From assembly GCF_002101965.1 (NCBI RefSeq), contig NZ_LQQA01000029.1:310001-374000 (forward strand): a stretch of DNA of 64,000 nucleotides, in the 5' to 3' direction. A program made the translations under genes and the position numbers. Below are positions 43,905 to 52,358 of the stretch, one piece after another. This DNA comes from Mycolicibacterium wolinskyi. GTDB taxonomy: Bacteria; Actinomycetota; Actinomycetes; Mycobacteriales; Mycobacteriaceae. A model generated the notes under the pieces. That model was not told where the DNA came from and did no database searches. It was given only the letters and a program-made list of their open reading frames with translations. Within the stretch, counting starts at the first letter, position 1. Each line of letters starts with the position of its first letter.

Positions 43905-45820
43905 GCCCGGGTGCGTCGGCGCCGAACCACCAGGATGGCGGTGGCCGCGGCGACGATGAGGACCGCCGCACCGGCACTCAGCGTTGCCCACCATTTCCAG
44001 GTGTCGTCGACGTGCGGTTCGTACGGCATCGGACCGCCTGAGCGCATAACGAGGTTCACGGTGTCGCCGTCAGCACCGGTCGCCACGACATCGCCGGTCA
44101 GCGACGCCCACCGGCGATCGAGTCCGCGGATGTAGTCGAAGCTGCGGTCCACCAGCGACCAGTCACCCGTCGCGCTGATCGCCAGCACGCTGCGATCCTG
44201 AGCGGTGAACGCCTGGACGATGCCCACCGGCCCACCCAAATCGATATCGGTGGCAGGCTTTCCGTTGACGCCGATGGTCGTGCCAGCGCCGGGCAGGAGC
44301 GGTGGCGACATGCCCGCGTCACGCAATTGCTCGCCGGTGGCCACCGTGATCAGCGGCGTGCGCGAGGCGGCCGCGTCATCGAAGGTCACGAGATGCGGCA
44401 ACAGCGCCACCACAGACTGCTGTCCCATCAAGTTGATGGCCTGTGCCGCATAGCGAATCTGGTCGGGACTGCTCACAGCCACGTCGACGTCGGGCGTGAA
44501 TGCCATCGGCAGCACTGGGAATCCGCCTCGATTGTGTGTTCCCGGCGTGACGGTGAGCGTCGAGCGAGGGTCGAGCGCGAAGGTCATCCGGTCCGACAGC
44601 GGGGCGCATTCGTGGCGAGGAACGTAACGCAGCTCCAGTCCGAGACCGATGTTCGAGGCCACGGCTTCGGCCGGGATGTCAGCCGTCAGATCGACCGTGC
44701 CGGAGCCGTCGAGTGACCGTGAGGCAAGAATCGTGGAGCCGGCACGGATGAGCAGCGAGCCTTCACCTTCGGTGACCGGAGTGTAGTTAGCGAGTAGATG
44801 CAGCCGAGCGTGTTGGATTTGGCCCGTGCCGAACTCGCCGATGTCGAACCCGGTGTACAGGGTTGTGGTGCCCAAGACCGAAGCCTCACCGGCCACCCCG
44901 AGTTGAGCAAACGTCAGGGTGTTCGACGACTGCGGGCGGTCAGAGGTCGCCGAAACCACTGAGGCGGAATCGGATTGAGCCAGTTTCGCGCGGCGATCGG
45001 CGAACAGGTCGACCTGTCGCACCAGATCCTCGCCGTTGCCCGAGATCACCAATGCCGCCGCGGGGGTGCCGCCATTTTCCACTGACAGCCCGGGCTTGCC
45101 GCCGTCGCGAATCTCGATGACCCGGCTGGAACCGGCGCCCGGGTCGGCCGGGGTGCCCGACGTATCGACGTCCACCCGTACCGGTATCGGGCGGTACAGA
45201 TCGGTGAGGCGTGCCACCAGATTGAGCGCCGCCTGTTGTTGAGACGGTGAGGGGTTCGCTCCGACCCGGACGTTGACGCGGTCCAGGTAGCCCGGCAGAA
45301 AGTCGGACACCGTTCTCGGGTTGGGTGACGCGCCCGAGTAGCTCGTGGACAGTTGGCTCAGCGTGATCGACGGCACCTGTGCGCAGCTGTTGGCAGGTGC
45401 GTCCGCGTTTCGCAAGACGAAGCTCAGCCGCGCCGTGTTGTCGGTGACTTCGGCCGCGGAGATGTTGACCGTGAAGGGTTCGCTCGCCAGCGCGGTGGGT
45501 GCGTTGATGGCGCCGAGGAAGGTACCCCGTGAGTCGAGCACATCGACACGCCCTTCGGCCGCGTCGACGACCGACCCGATCTGGCCACTCAGGGTCGTTG
45601 GTGTAACTCCTTGCGGGACAGGAACCTCCACGTAGTTTCGCTGGTTGTCCCCTAAGAGCACCAGTTCATCGGACAGCCCGAGCTGTCCCCAACCGACGGC
45701 CGGTGTGCTCGAAGGGTTGATCTGGTTCTGTAGCGGGTCGGCCGAAGCCGCGGGCGCAGCGAGCGTCCCGATGAGTATGGTCGGCACGGCGAGCAGTGCC
45801 AGCTTGCGCAGGCGGTTCAT
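43901..45820 (-). CDS. BcsB-like cellulose-synthase accessory protein
   Basis: 639 residues from ATG 45820, AAGGACG upstream; the frame open to 46105 covers the synthase end. Signal peptide ends PAASA. The body is extracytoplasmic with repeated beta/cellulose-binding-like and flavodoxin-like segments (SISLSQ..., DGGKPGLSVENGG, LPHLVTFDDAAASRTPLITV). A single C-terminal membrane anchor (WWATLSAGAAVLIVAAATAI) is followed by RRRR. The layout is that of BcsB, which guides the nascent glucan; sequence identity looks distant. Confidence 0.78.
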   Translation of the reverse strand: MNRLRKLALLAVPTILIGTLAAPAASADPLQNQINPSSTPAVGWGQLGLSDELVLLGDNQRNYVEVPVPQGVTPTTLSGQIGSVVDAAEGRVDVLDSRGTFLGAINAPTALASEPFTVNISAAEVTDNTARLSFVLRNADAPANSCAQVPSITLSQLSTSYSGASPNPRTVSDFLPGYLDRVNVRVGANPSPSQQQAALNLVARLTDLYRPIPVRVDVDTSGTPADPGAGSSRVIEIRDGGKPGLSVENGGTPAAALVISGNGEDLVRQVDLFADRRAKLAQSDSASVVSATSDRPQSSNTLTFAQLGVAGEASVLGTTTLYTGFDIGEFGTGQIQHARLHLLANYTPVTEGEGSLLIRAGSTILASRSLDGSGTVDLTADIPAEAVASNIGLGLELRYVPRHECAPLSDRMTFALDPRSTLTVTPGTHNRGGFPVLPMAFTPDVDVAVSSPDQIRYAAQAINLMGQQSVVALLPHLVTFDDAAASRTPLITVATGEQLRDAGMSPPLLPGAGTTIGVNGKPATDIDLGGPVGIVQAFTAQDRSVLAISATGDWSLVDRSFDYIRGLDRRWASLTGDVVATGADGDTVNLVMRSGGPMPYEPHVDDTWKWWATLSAGAAVLIVAAATAILVVRRRRTRA

Positions 45821-45840
45821 GGCGTCCTTGTCCTGGAGAT

Positions 45841-47289
45841 CTATGTGACGGGATTGTCGAATGTGTGGTTGGTCGATGTGGTGGCCCGGGCAGGAACATG
45901 GGCAAGGCCATGCACGGTCTTCTCCCAGAAGAAGGGCCGAAATATCAACTGGTAGATGGCTTTGACGGCAGCAACGGACTGCAGCAGCCAGTACATCGGC
46001 GCCAGTAGCGCCGCCCACCAGAGATGAGGCTTGCCGAGCGCGGAGGTGACGATGAGGCCGATGAACACCGACAGTGGTGCTCCGACGAGAAACAGCGCCA
46101 AACACGTGTAGTAGGTGAGTGGCGGGAACAACGCGTTGACGACCGCGGGCCTGCCGATCACCCAGGTCAGCATCGTGAACCAGAACAGCAGGTTGAGCGC
46201 ATTGGTGAGCGGGATGGCGCCGGTCATGTTGACGAGTCTGAGCACTGCGGCGGTACCGATCTCGCGCCGTAGCCCCACAGGACGCCGCAAGTGCACAAGC
46301 ATGGTCTGCAGGTAGCCCTTGTACCAGCGCGACCGTTGCCTAATCCAGTTCACCACATCGGAGTTCGCCTCTTCGAGCGTGAGGGAGTCGAGGATGAGGG
46401 TGCGGTATCGATGCCTTGCCAACCGGACACCGAGATCGGCGTCCTCGGTGACGTTGAACTCGTCCCATCCGCCGACTTCGCGCCACACCCGGGTACGAAT
46501 GTGGTTGGACGTGCCGCCGAGCGGCACCACCCCACCGGACGCCTCCACCGCGGGCAGGACGACGCCGAACCACTGGTCGTATTCGAGCGCAAACCAACGG
46601 GTCAGCAGATTCTGCTTTTCGTTGTAGTAGCCCAATCGTGCTTGCAGGCAACCGACGTCATCCGGTAATCGCCGGAACGCCGCCACCGCCTTGCGTAGCT
46701 GCAGCGGATCGGGAATGTCCTCGGCGTCGTAGATGGTCATCAGCTCGCCTTTGAGGTCAGGCAGCGCCATTCCGTAGTTGCAGGCTTTCGGTTTGGTCTT
46801 CGGCAGGCTGTGGGGGACCACCACGATGCGGATGCTCTGCAGCGACAAGCCCTTGACCGCGGCTTGGGTTGCGGTGTCGTCCTCCTCGACCAGTAGGAGC
46901 ACTTCGAGTTTGTCGCTGGGATAGTTCAGCTGTCCCACGCCGTTGACCAGATTCTGCACGATCGCCGGCTCGTGGTACACGGGCAACAGGACGGTGTAGA
47001 CCGGTAAGTCGGCATCGGGGATCGCAAGGGCCTCTCGCTCATCGACACGTACCAGCGCCGACGAACGAAGACCGTTGAGCAATAGGTAGTTCCGGTCGAT
47101 CGTGGAGACTAGGTAGAACACCGCCACCAGCGTGGTGAGCGTCGCCGGAATGTGGTGGGGCAGCGCGATGATCAGTGCGGTCACCATGGCGACGAACAGT
47201 CCGATACGGCTCAGCGATCTGCGTCCCAGCGCGCTGCGGGCCGACATATGGGCGGGCAGCGCCGGCAGTAAGCCGACGTCCGTCGTCAT
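45841..47289 (-). CDS. Processive family-2 glycosyltransferase, cellulose/hyaluronan synthase-like (BcsA-like)
   Basis: 482 residues from ATG 47289, overlapping the upstream stop as ATGA. Two N-terminal membrane segments, a cytoplasmic GT2 domain, and about five C-terminal ones. Processive-synthase motifs are complete: VEEDD (134-138), YDAED (187-191), TED (281-283) and QRSRW (318-322). There is no PilZ domain, so control by c-di-GMP through BcsA itself is not expected. It should polymerise a UDP- or GDP-sugar across the membrane with the BcsB-like partner. Confidence 0.9.
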   Translation of the reverse strand: MTTDVGLLPALPAHMSARSALGRRSLSRIGLFVAMVTALIIALPHHIPATLTTLVAVFYLVSTIDRNYLLLNGLRSSALVRVDEREALAIPDADLPVYTVLLPVYHEPAIVQNLVNGVGQLNYPSDKLEVLLLVEEDDTATQAAVKGLSLQSIRIVVVPHSLPKTKPKACNYGMALPDLKGELMTIYDAEDIPDPLQLRKAVAAFRRLPDDVGCLQARLGYYNEKQNLLTRWFALEYDQWFGVVLPAVEASGGVVPLGGTSNHIRTRVWREVGGWDEFNVTEDADLGVRLARHRYRTLILDSLTLEEANSDVVNWIRQRSRWYKGYLQTMLVHLRRPVGLRREIGTAAVLRLVNMTGAIPLTNALNLLFWFTMLTWVIGRPAVVNALFPPLTYYTCLALFLVGAPLSVFIGLIVTSALGKPHLWWAALLAPMYWLLQSVAAVKAIYQLIFRPFFWEKTVHGLAHVPARATTSTNHTFDNPVT

Positions 47290-48731
47290 CGCGGTTGTGC
47301 CGCAGTGGTCAGCACGCGAGCCACCTGTGCGGCCCGCTGGAGCACCGTTTCGTCGACACCACCTGCGGCGGAAGGTTGTTGGCGGGTCAGCCACAACGTC
47401 GGCGACACGATACTGTCGTTTAGTGTCAGCGGCCGTGGTTCCGCAGGGCTGTCGGGAGAGTTCGAGTTCTGATTGATCACGATCGTGACCTGTTGGTAGC
47501 GCGCCTGCGAACGCCATACCCAGGTCACCGCATACCACTGCCGGCTTGCGTCGCTGATGGCCGAGTCCGAATTGCTGTAGACGATCCTCGCGTCGATGGG
47601 CAACTGGAGGTGGTCAGCGGCTGTGTAGCTCGTGGGTTCTTCGGAGGGATACCAGACTGCGTCCGAGAAGTCCTGCAGCGCAGCCAGGTTGGAGGTTGTG
47701 ATGACGTCGACAGCCGCACTGGGCATGCCGGGCGCCGGTGGCACGGTATACCGCGTCAGGGTCGCATCAGGTCCCAGGAACCGGGAGGCGAACGTCATCG
47801 GTGTCGCGTCGAGCAATCCGGCGCGTTGGACCCAGTCCGCGTTGACCTCCGGCGGATCGGGGATTCGAGTCGCGGCCGGATATCCCATAGCGAGGGCTGC
47901 GGCGAGAACCAGGAGGATGGCGATCTGTCTGGGTGAGCGCCGCGGCACCACCTCCGGGCCGCCCGATATCCCGAGGTTTGTTGTGCGTAGGTGCAGCACC
48001 GTCAACGCGAAGACGACGGGTATGACCCCACCCGCTACGACGACCATGAGCAAGAGCCCGACGGGCTGCTCCAGCCAGGCTATGACGATCAATGCGGTCG
48101 CCAGGCAGCCGATTGCGCTACCCAGTCGCCACCACACCGGTACCGCATGCGCAGCCAGAAACACCGCAACGGCTCCGACGCCGGCCGCGACGCAAGCCGC
48201 CGCAGTGTCCGAGCCACCCAATGTGGCCACGGCCAGCAGATACGGCAGCGGGGACACGGTGCACACCAGGAAGATCCACAACGGCCACATCCGTAGCGCG
48301 TAGCGCACGCCCAGCAAGATCGCAGTACAGCTGGCGGCCCAGATCACCGCGCCCTGTAATTGCACATGCCACAAGCCGGCCAACGTCGGCATGCGCTGCG
48401 CTACCAGATGCACACCACACAGGCCGGCGGCGCCGACAAGGCAGGCAATGATCCAGTCGGATTCATCATCACCCACGCCGCCGGGAGCCCGCCGGTACCC
48501 GGCGATGATCACCACGGTCAGAACTGGCAGCACCAGCAGGTAAGCGGCGCGTGACTGGGCGACAACGTGCTCGACAGTGGCGGCGAAAACCGTCAGGTAC
48601 GCCACTCCGGTCAACAACCCGACAAGAGCAATCCGCAGCCAGAAACCGAACCGGATGAAGGTCGGCACCTTGATGTCGGGACGGGGGAGAGAACGTGGGG
48701 CGACATCGCCACGGACGTAAGTCTCTGACAC
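47286..48731 (-). CDS. Exosortase-like membrane protein with EpsI-like tail, lacking the catalytic Cys
   Basis: 481 residues with about nine membrane segments (35-290), then a 190-residue exported tail (VNADWVQRAGLL...RQWYAVTWVWRSQARYQQVTIVINQ). The segment MWPLWIFLVCTVSPLPYLLAVATL and the following Ala-rich helix have the spacing of exosortases; the tail resembles EpsI-type domains. The exosortase active-site Cys and Arg motif is not visible, so proteolytic activity is doubtful. First gene of the exopolysaccharide operon. Confidence 0.6.
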   Translation of the reverse strand: MSETYVRGDVAPRSLPRPDIKVPTFIRFGFWLRIALVGLLTGVAYLTVFAATVEHVVAQSRAAYLLVLPVLTVVIIAGYRRAPGGVGDDESDWIIACLVGAAGLCGVHLVAQRMPTLAGLWHVQLQGAVIWAASCTAILLGVRYALRMWPLWIFLVCTVSPLPYLLAVATLGGSDTAAACVAAGVGAVAVFLAAHAVPVWWRLGSAIGCLATALIVIAWLEQPVGLLLMVVVAGGVIPVVFALTVLHLRTTNLGISGGPEVVPRRSPRQIAILLVLAAALAMGYPAATRIPDPPEVNADWVQRAGLLDATPMTFASRFLGPDATLTRYTVPPAPGMPSAAVDVITTSNLAALQDFSDAVWYPSEEPTSYTAADHLQLPIDARIVYSNSDSAISDASRQWYAVTWVWRSQARYQQVTIVINQNSNSPDSPAEPRPLTLNDSIVSPTLWLTRQQPSAAGGVDETVLQRAAQVARVLTTAAQPR

Positions 48732-49304
48732 GAGTCCTGCCTGACAGGTAATGGTGTCTAATTACATCGCTGTGACAACACTGGCAACGTCACTTTGAGA
48801 AGTCGACAACCCCGGTAACTGAAGTTATGGCCAGATCGTACGAGGTAATCGGCGTCTCCACAAATTGACGCCGGATGAAAATGTCAGCTGCAGACAATTT
48901 CTCTACCGTTGCTGTATCAACACAATCGGGATTTTGTGCGAGTAGCCGAGAAGCTGCTTACCGCGCATGGCTGTGCCCATTGCGCATTCGGGTTACCGCG
49001 ACGAGTTTGCTGACTGAGGGGCGTCCCCGCGGTGAAAAGTCACGCGGGATGAAAGCGCCCAGCGCTACCGAAGCGGGTGGACATACGGTAATCGACGATG
49101 CACATCGTCCGCCCGCTCGACGGGAGTCGGCGGTTACTGCCCCAACTGATCTGGGATCGAAAGATGAATCGCAGCAAGGTCTTCGGTGTGAAGCCTGACG
49201 GGAGGCGAAGGAAAGCAACCGGCCGTGAATGAATAGACGGTCGTGAAAGTCGTTCTCAAGAAATCAATCTGATAGGCCTCACGGCCGTCAGCGCTCGTTG
49301 GCTA
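48732..49304. other. Long noncoding region upstream of the exopolysaccharide operon
   Basis: 573 bases without a supported gene. It holds the inverted repeat at 48772-48793. At 49146-49190 it has a 45-base stretch matching the alcohol dehydrogenase remnant at 42153 in 34 of 45 positions (LIWDRKMNRSKVFGV against LIWNRKIDPGKVFDM). The open frame 48875-49198 plus has no recognisable features. Confidence 0.55.
48772..48793. promoter_or_regulatory. Inverted repeat before the exopolysaccharide operon
   Basis: GTGAC and GTCAC arms are separated by 12 bases, 41 bases upstream of the first gene. Arm sequence is reminiscent of Crp-family half-sites but the spacing is wrong for them. Regulator unknown. 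Confidence 0.35.
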
Positions 49305-49589
49305 TCACGGCGCCTGGTTGGTAGGGCTGTCGGTGTTATGGAGATACCAGAGCCCATCGTCGTGCTGCTCGCAATACCAGTACTTCAGAAACTCGTCGTC
49401 ATCCGGATTGTCCAAATGCATATCGGGGCCGTCTTTGAGGCAAGCGGCCTGGTCTGGCCAGCTCCAGGGAATGCCATTGGCGGGATCGCGAACCACCACG
49501 TCATCGGCGTGTGCGATGCCCGTGGAAGTCGCCAATGCGCCAACCACCGCCAGCGCCGCGGCGGTAACCAATCTCACCCTCACAGCCAT
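49305..49589 (-). CDS. Small secreted protein of unknown function
   Basis: 94 residues. Sec signal peptide with core AAALAVVGALAT and cleavage after AHA. The 66-residue mature part is acidic, with four or five tryptophans and one cysteine pair candidate (C50 in AACLKDG and C73 in WYCEQHD), suggesting a small disulfide-stabilised fold. No family recognised. Divergent from the NlpC/P60 gene, sharing a control region with the first BlaI-type palindrome. Confidence 0.7.
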   Translation of the reverse strand: MAVRVRLVTAAALAVVGALATSTGIAHADDVVVRDPANGIPWSWPDQAACLKDGPDMHLDNPDDDEFLKYWYCEQHDDGLWYLHNTDSPTNQAP

Positions 49590-49770
49590 CTCCTCAAATG
49601 TCGTATCCGTCCACCGTCAGGAGTTGCACAGACCGTACGTCGGAGGCCTCCACGCCGCTTTCGAAAAACCAAAGGCGCTTTCAAGATTCGATGAGAGGGC
49701 CGGTGTGACGGGTTACCGAAGCGCGACATATTCGTTATGGCTGATCGCGTCGACATAACCTACTGTCTAA

Positions 49771-49793
49771 CTACGTACGTAATAATTACGTAG
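49771..49793. promoter_or_regulatory. Long palindrome, candidate BlaI-type operator 1
   Basis: Arms CTACGTA and TACGTAG flank nine AT-rich bases containing a matching TA pair. It lies 26 bases before the NlpC/P60 start and 182 before the divergent small secreted protein. It shares the CTACGTA core with the palindrome at 51565. Confidence 0.65.
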
Positions 49794-49818
49794 AAAGCCG
49801 ATCGGGGGAGGTCCGCCC

Positions 49819-50514
49819 GTGCGTCGCAGGGATGCAATTTCGGCCGGGGGCCTTGTCGCGCTGTCGCTGGCCGTCGGGTTCTCACCCGGAGTCGCCGAAG
49901 CGGACTCAGAGCAATGGGATCCGACGCTGCCTCGACGGGTCAGCGCCGGGGCGCCCGGTGATCCGGTGGCGATTGCCAATGCGTCGCTGGCGGCGACGCG
50001 GCTGGCGGCGGACACGACTCTCGGCCTGGGGCGCCAATTCCTCGGCAGCCTAGGGATTTTGGATGATCCCACGCCGAGTCCGGCCGCGTTGCGCACCGGT
50101 CGGGTCCGCGGTCCGCAGGCGATCGAGTATGTGATAAGGCGAGCCGGTTCGCAGTTGGGTGTGCCGTATTCATGGGGTGGGGGCAGTCTCACCGGTCCCA
50201 GCAAGGGTGTGGACTCGGGTGCCGACACGGTGGGGTTCGACTGTTCGGGATTGACACGATTCGCGTTCTCCGGTGTGGGCGTGCTGCTCCCGCGTTGGTC
50301 GGGCGATCAGTACACGGCCGGCCGGCAGGTGTCGCGTTCGCAGGCCAGACGTGGCGACCTGTTGTTCTGGGGGCCGGGCGGAAGTCAGCACGAGGCGATT
50401 TATCTGGGCGGCGGCCGGATGATCGAGGCGCAGCAAACTGGTGTGCCAGTGAAGGTTTCGCCGGTCCGCCTTTCGGGGATGACGCAGTATGTCACTCGGG
50501 TGATCGAGACCTGA
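49819..50514 (+). CDS. NlpC/P60 peptidoglycan hydrolase (RipD-like)
   Basis: 231 residues from GTG 49819 with GGGGGAGG seven bases upstream. An N-terminal signal with an RRR cluster and AEA cleavage is followed by a linker. The C-terminal NlpC/P60 domain (about 100-231) has its catalytic Cys142 in VGFDCSGLTRF and His191 in SQHEAIYLGGG, with E203 as third polar residue. GADTVGFDCSGL resembles mycobacterial RipD; here the Cys and His are intact, so it should cleave stem peptides. It ends head-on, with no gap, against the L,D-transpeptidase gene. Confidence 0.9.
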   Translation: MRRRDAISAGGLVALSLAVGFSPGVAEADSEQWDPTLPRRVSAGAPGDPVAIANASLAATRLAADTTLGLGRQFLGSLGILDDPTPSPAALRTGRVRGPQAIEYVIRRAGSQLGVPYSWGGGSLTGPSKGVDSGADTVGFDCSGLTRFAFSGVGVLLPRWSGDQYTAGRQVSRSQARRGDLLFWGPGGSQHEAIYLGGGRMIEAQQTGVPVKVSPVRLSGMTQYVTRVIET

Positions 50515-51507
50515 CTAGTGCAATGCGCTACCGGCGAGCCATTGGTCCCATGGCACGCTCCAATCGCCGTTCTGCCAGATCGGCAACGGGTCGCCGCCGG
50601 TGTTGCGCACCTCGAACACGTCTCCGGGTTGTGAGAAGTCGTAGAACCAGCGGGCGTTGTCGGCGTTGACATTGAGGCAGCCGTGGCTCGTGTTGGTGTT
50701 TCCCTGCGCCCATACCGTGCTGTCGAGTTGGTGCACGTAGATTCCGCTGTTGGTAAGGCGCACGGCGTAGTTGACTGTCAGCTTGTAGCCCAGCCGGGAC
50801 TCGACGGGCAACCCATAGGTCGACGAATCCATGACGACGGGGTTGGCCTTGTCCATCACCGTGTAGACCCCAGGCTGCGTCCAGAATGAAATCGTTTTGC
50901 CGCCAATGCTTTCTGATCCGCCCATGCCCATGGACGTGGGTATCGTCCGGAGCAGTTCGCCGTTGCGGTACACGCTGATCTGTTTGGTGGTGTCGTCGGC
51001 AATCGACACATGAGAGTCCCCGATACGGAACGAGACCTGGCTGTCCTGCCCGGGGTCGACGATGACCTGGGTGCCTGGACGGTAGTAATCCTGTGGCCGC
51101 CAATGGGCGCGCTGATTGTCCATCCAGTACCAGGAGCCGGCCACTGGTGGAACGGTTTTGACCGAGAGTTGCCGCTCGGCGGCGACGCGGTCGGAAACAG
51201 GGCGGTCGAACTTCGCGACGACAACCGTTCCGACGCCGTATGTTCCACCCTCGGTGAGCTCGGCGCCTGAGGTCGTCGTGAATGTCACCGGTATCTGTCG
51301 ACGCGGCATGGGGGTGGAGGACATCTGCGGCGGCGGGGGCGGTGTCGTGACTGCTGCGGGCGCCGCCGGCGGTGGTGGCGTCAGCGGCTGAACCTCGGCG
51401 TGCCCGGTGCCCGGCCTGGCGAGCAGCCAGGCCGTGGCGGCTCCGAAGGTGATAACCAGCACCAGGCCGACTGTCGCTGAGCGCATTTGGTGTGGCTTGG
51501 TCGACAC
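50515..51507 (-). CDS. L,D-transpeptidase (YkuD domain, Ldt-type)
   Basis: 330 residues. A membrane anchor or signal at 11-30, a Pro-rich linker (42-62), an Ig-like domain to about 150, then a YkuD domain. The active site H259 in IYVHQ and S274-H275-G276-C277 in NTSHGCLNVN is complete. It makes 3-3 crosslinks in peptidoglycan and is the class of enzyme inhibited by carbapenems. The short tail ending WDQWLAGSALH is typical of mycobacterial Ldt. Divergent from the DsbA-like gene with the second BlaI-type palindrome between. Confidence 0.93.
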   Translation of the reverse strand: MSTKPHQMRSATVGLVLVITFGAATAWLLARPGTGHAEVQPLTPPPPAAPAAVTTPPPPPQMSSTPMPRRQIPVTFTTTSGAELTEGGTYGVGTVVVAKFDRPVSDRVAAERQLSVKTVPPVAGSWYWMDNQRAHWRPQDYYRPGTQVIVDPGQDSQVSFRIGDSHVSIADDTTKQISVYRNGELLRTIPTSMGMGGSESIGGKTISFWTQPGVYTVMDKANPVVMDSSTYGLPVESRLGYKLTVNYAVRLTNSGIYVHQLDSTVWAQGNTNTSHGCLNVNADNARWFYDFSQPGDVFEVRNTGGDPLPIWQNGDWSVPWDQWLAGSALH

Positions 51508-51564
51508 GGTCTCCGTTCCCCTCTGTCGTTCGCGGTCTGGTTGCTGGGTGTGCTACAACGGAGC

Positions 51565-51589
51565 TACGTATCTACGCCGTAGGTACGTA
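51565..51589. promoter_or_regulatory. Long palindrome, candidate BlaI-type operator 2
   Basis: Twelve-base arms (TACGTATCTACG against CGTAGGTACGTA) around one central base match at 11 of 12 positions. It sits between the divergent L,D-transpeptidase and DsbA-like genes, 58 and 26 bases from their starts, so one repressor could control both. Confidence 0.7.
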
Positions 51590-51614
51590 ACCGAGGTTAG
51601 CATGGAGGTGGCCG

Positions 51615-52358
51615 GTGAGTGCTCGGCGAGACAGTGTCAGCAAGGACCTCATCTTCATCGGAGGCCTCGTTGTCATTGCCGTCGCGCTGATCCTCTATCT
51701 GGTCTTGGGATCTGACCACGATGCGGAGGCCGGAGCCGGCGCAGCGGCGTCGGGAACCTCGGCGGTGACGGATTCGGGCAAGGTCGCGCCGTCGGAACAG
51801 AACGCGAAGACGGGAGTCGAACGTCGACAGCCGGGCGACCCGTTCGCCTTGGGTGACCCCGATGCGCCGGTTGCGTTGGTGATGTTCTCCGACTATCGAT
51901 GTCCGTTCTGCGCCAAGTTCAGTCGTGACACCGAACCCGAGCTGATCGAGCGCTTCGTCGACTCGGGCAAGCTCCGCATCGAGTGGCGTGACTTTCCCAT
52001 CTTCGGCGAGCAGTCGATGCTCGCCGCTCGAGCCGGACGCGCGGCCGCCGCGCAGGGCCGGTTCTGGGAATTCAACCGCGCCGTCTATGCCGCCGCGCCG
52101 GAACGAACGAAGTCCGAACTGACCGAACCGGCGCTGATCGACTTCGCCGGGAAAGCCGGTGTCCCCGATATCGACAAGTTCATCAACGGGATGCGGGGGA
52201 GCACATTCGACGCGGCCATCAACGCTGACCTCGCGCAGGGCACGAGCATTGGCGTACCGAGCACTCCGGCGTTCTTGATCAACAACGTTCCACTGCTCGG
52301 CGCTCAGCCCACCGACGAGTTCGTGCGTGCCATCGAGAACGCGATGACCGAACCGTGA
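51615..52358 (+). CDS. Membrane-anchored DsbA-family thiol oxidoreductase
   Basis: 247 residues from GTG, GGAGG six bases upstream. Membrane anchor at 12-31, then a thioredoxin/DsbA domain with redox pair C96-C99 in DYRCPFCAKF and cis-proline in GVPSTPAFL. It acts outside the membrane on disulfides of exported proteins. Its stop overlaps the CcdA-like gene (GTGA), which likely supplies electrons. Confidence 0.92.
   Translation: MSARRDSVSKDLIFIGGLVVIAVALILYLVLGSDHDAEAGAGAAASGTSAVTDSGKVAPSEQNAKTGVERRQPGDPFALGDPDAPVALVMFSDYRCPFCAKFSRDTEPELIERFVDSGKLRIEWRDFPIFGEQSMLAARAGRAAAAQGRFWEFNRAVYAAAPERTKSELTEPALIDFAGKAGVPDIDKFINGMRGSTFDAAINADLAQGTSIGVPSTPAFLINNVPLLGAQPTDEFVRAIENAMTEP

Noticed and set aside
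48875..49198. 107-residue plus-strand open frame in the long intergenic region
   Set aside because: Sequence has no domain pattern and its 3' part overlaps the alcohol dehydrogenase remnant, which is in another frame.
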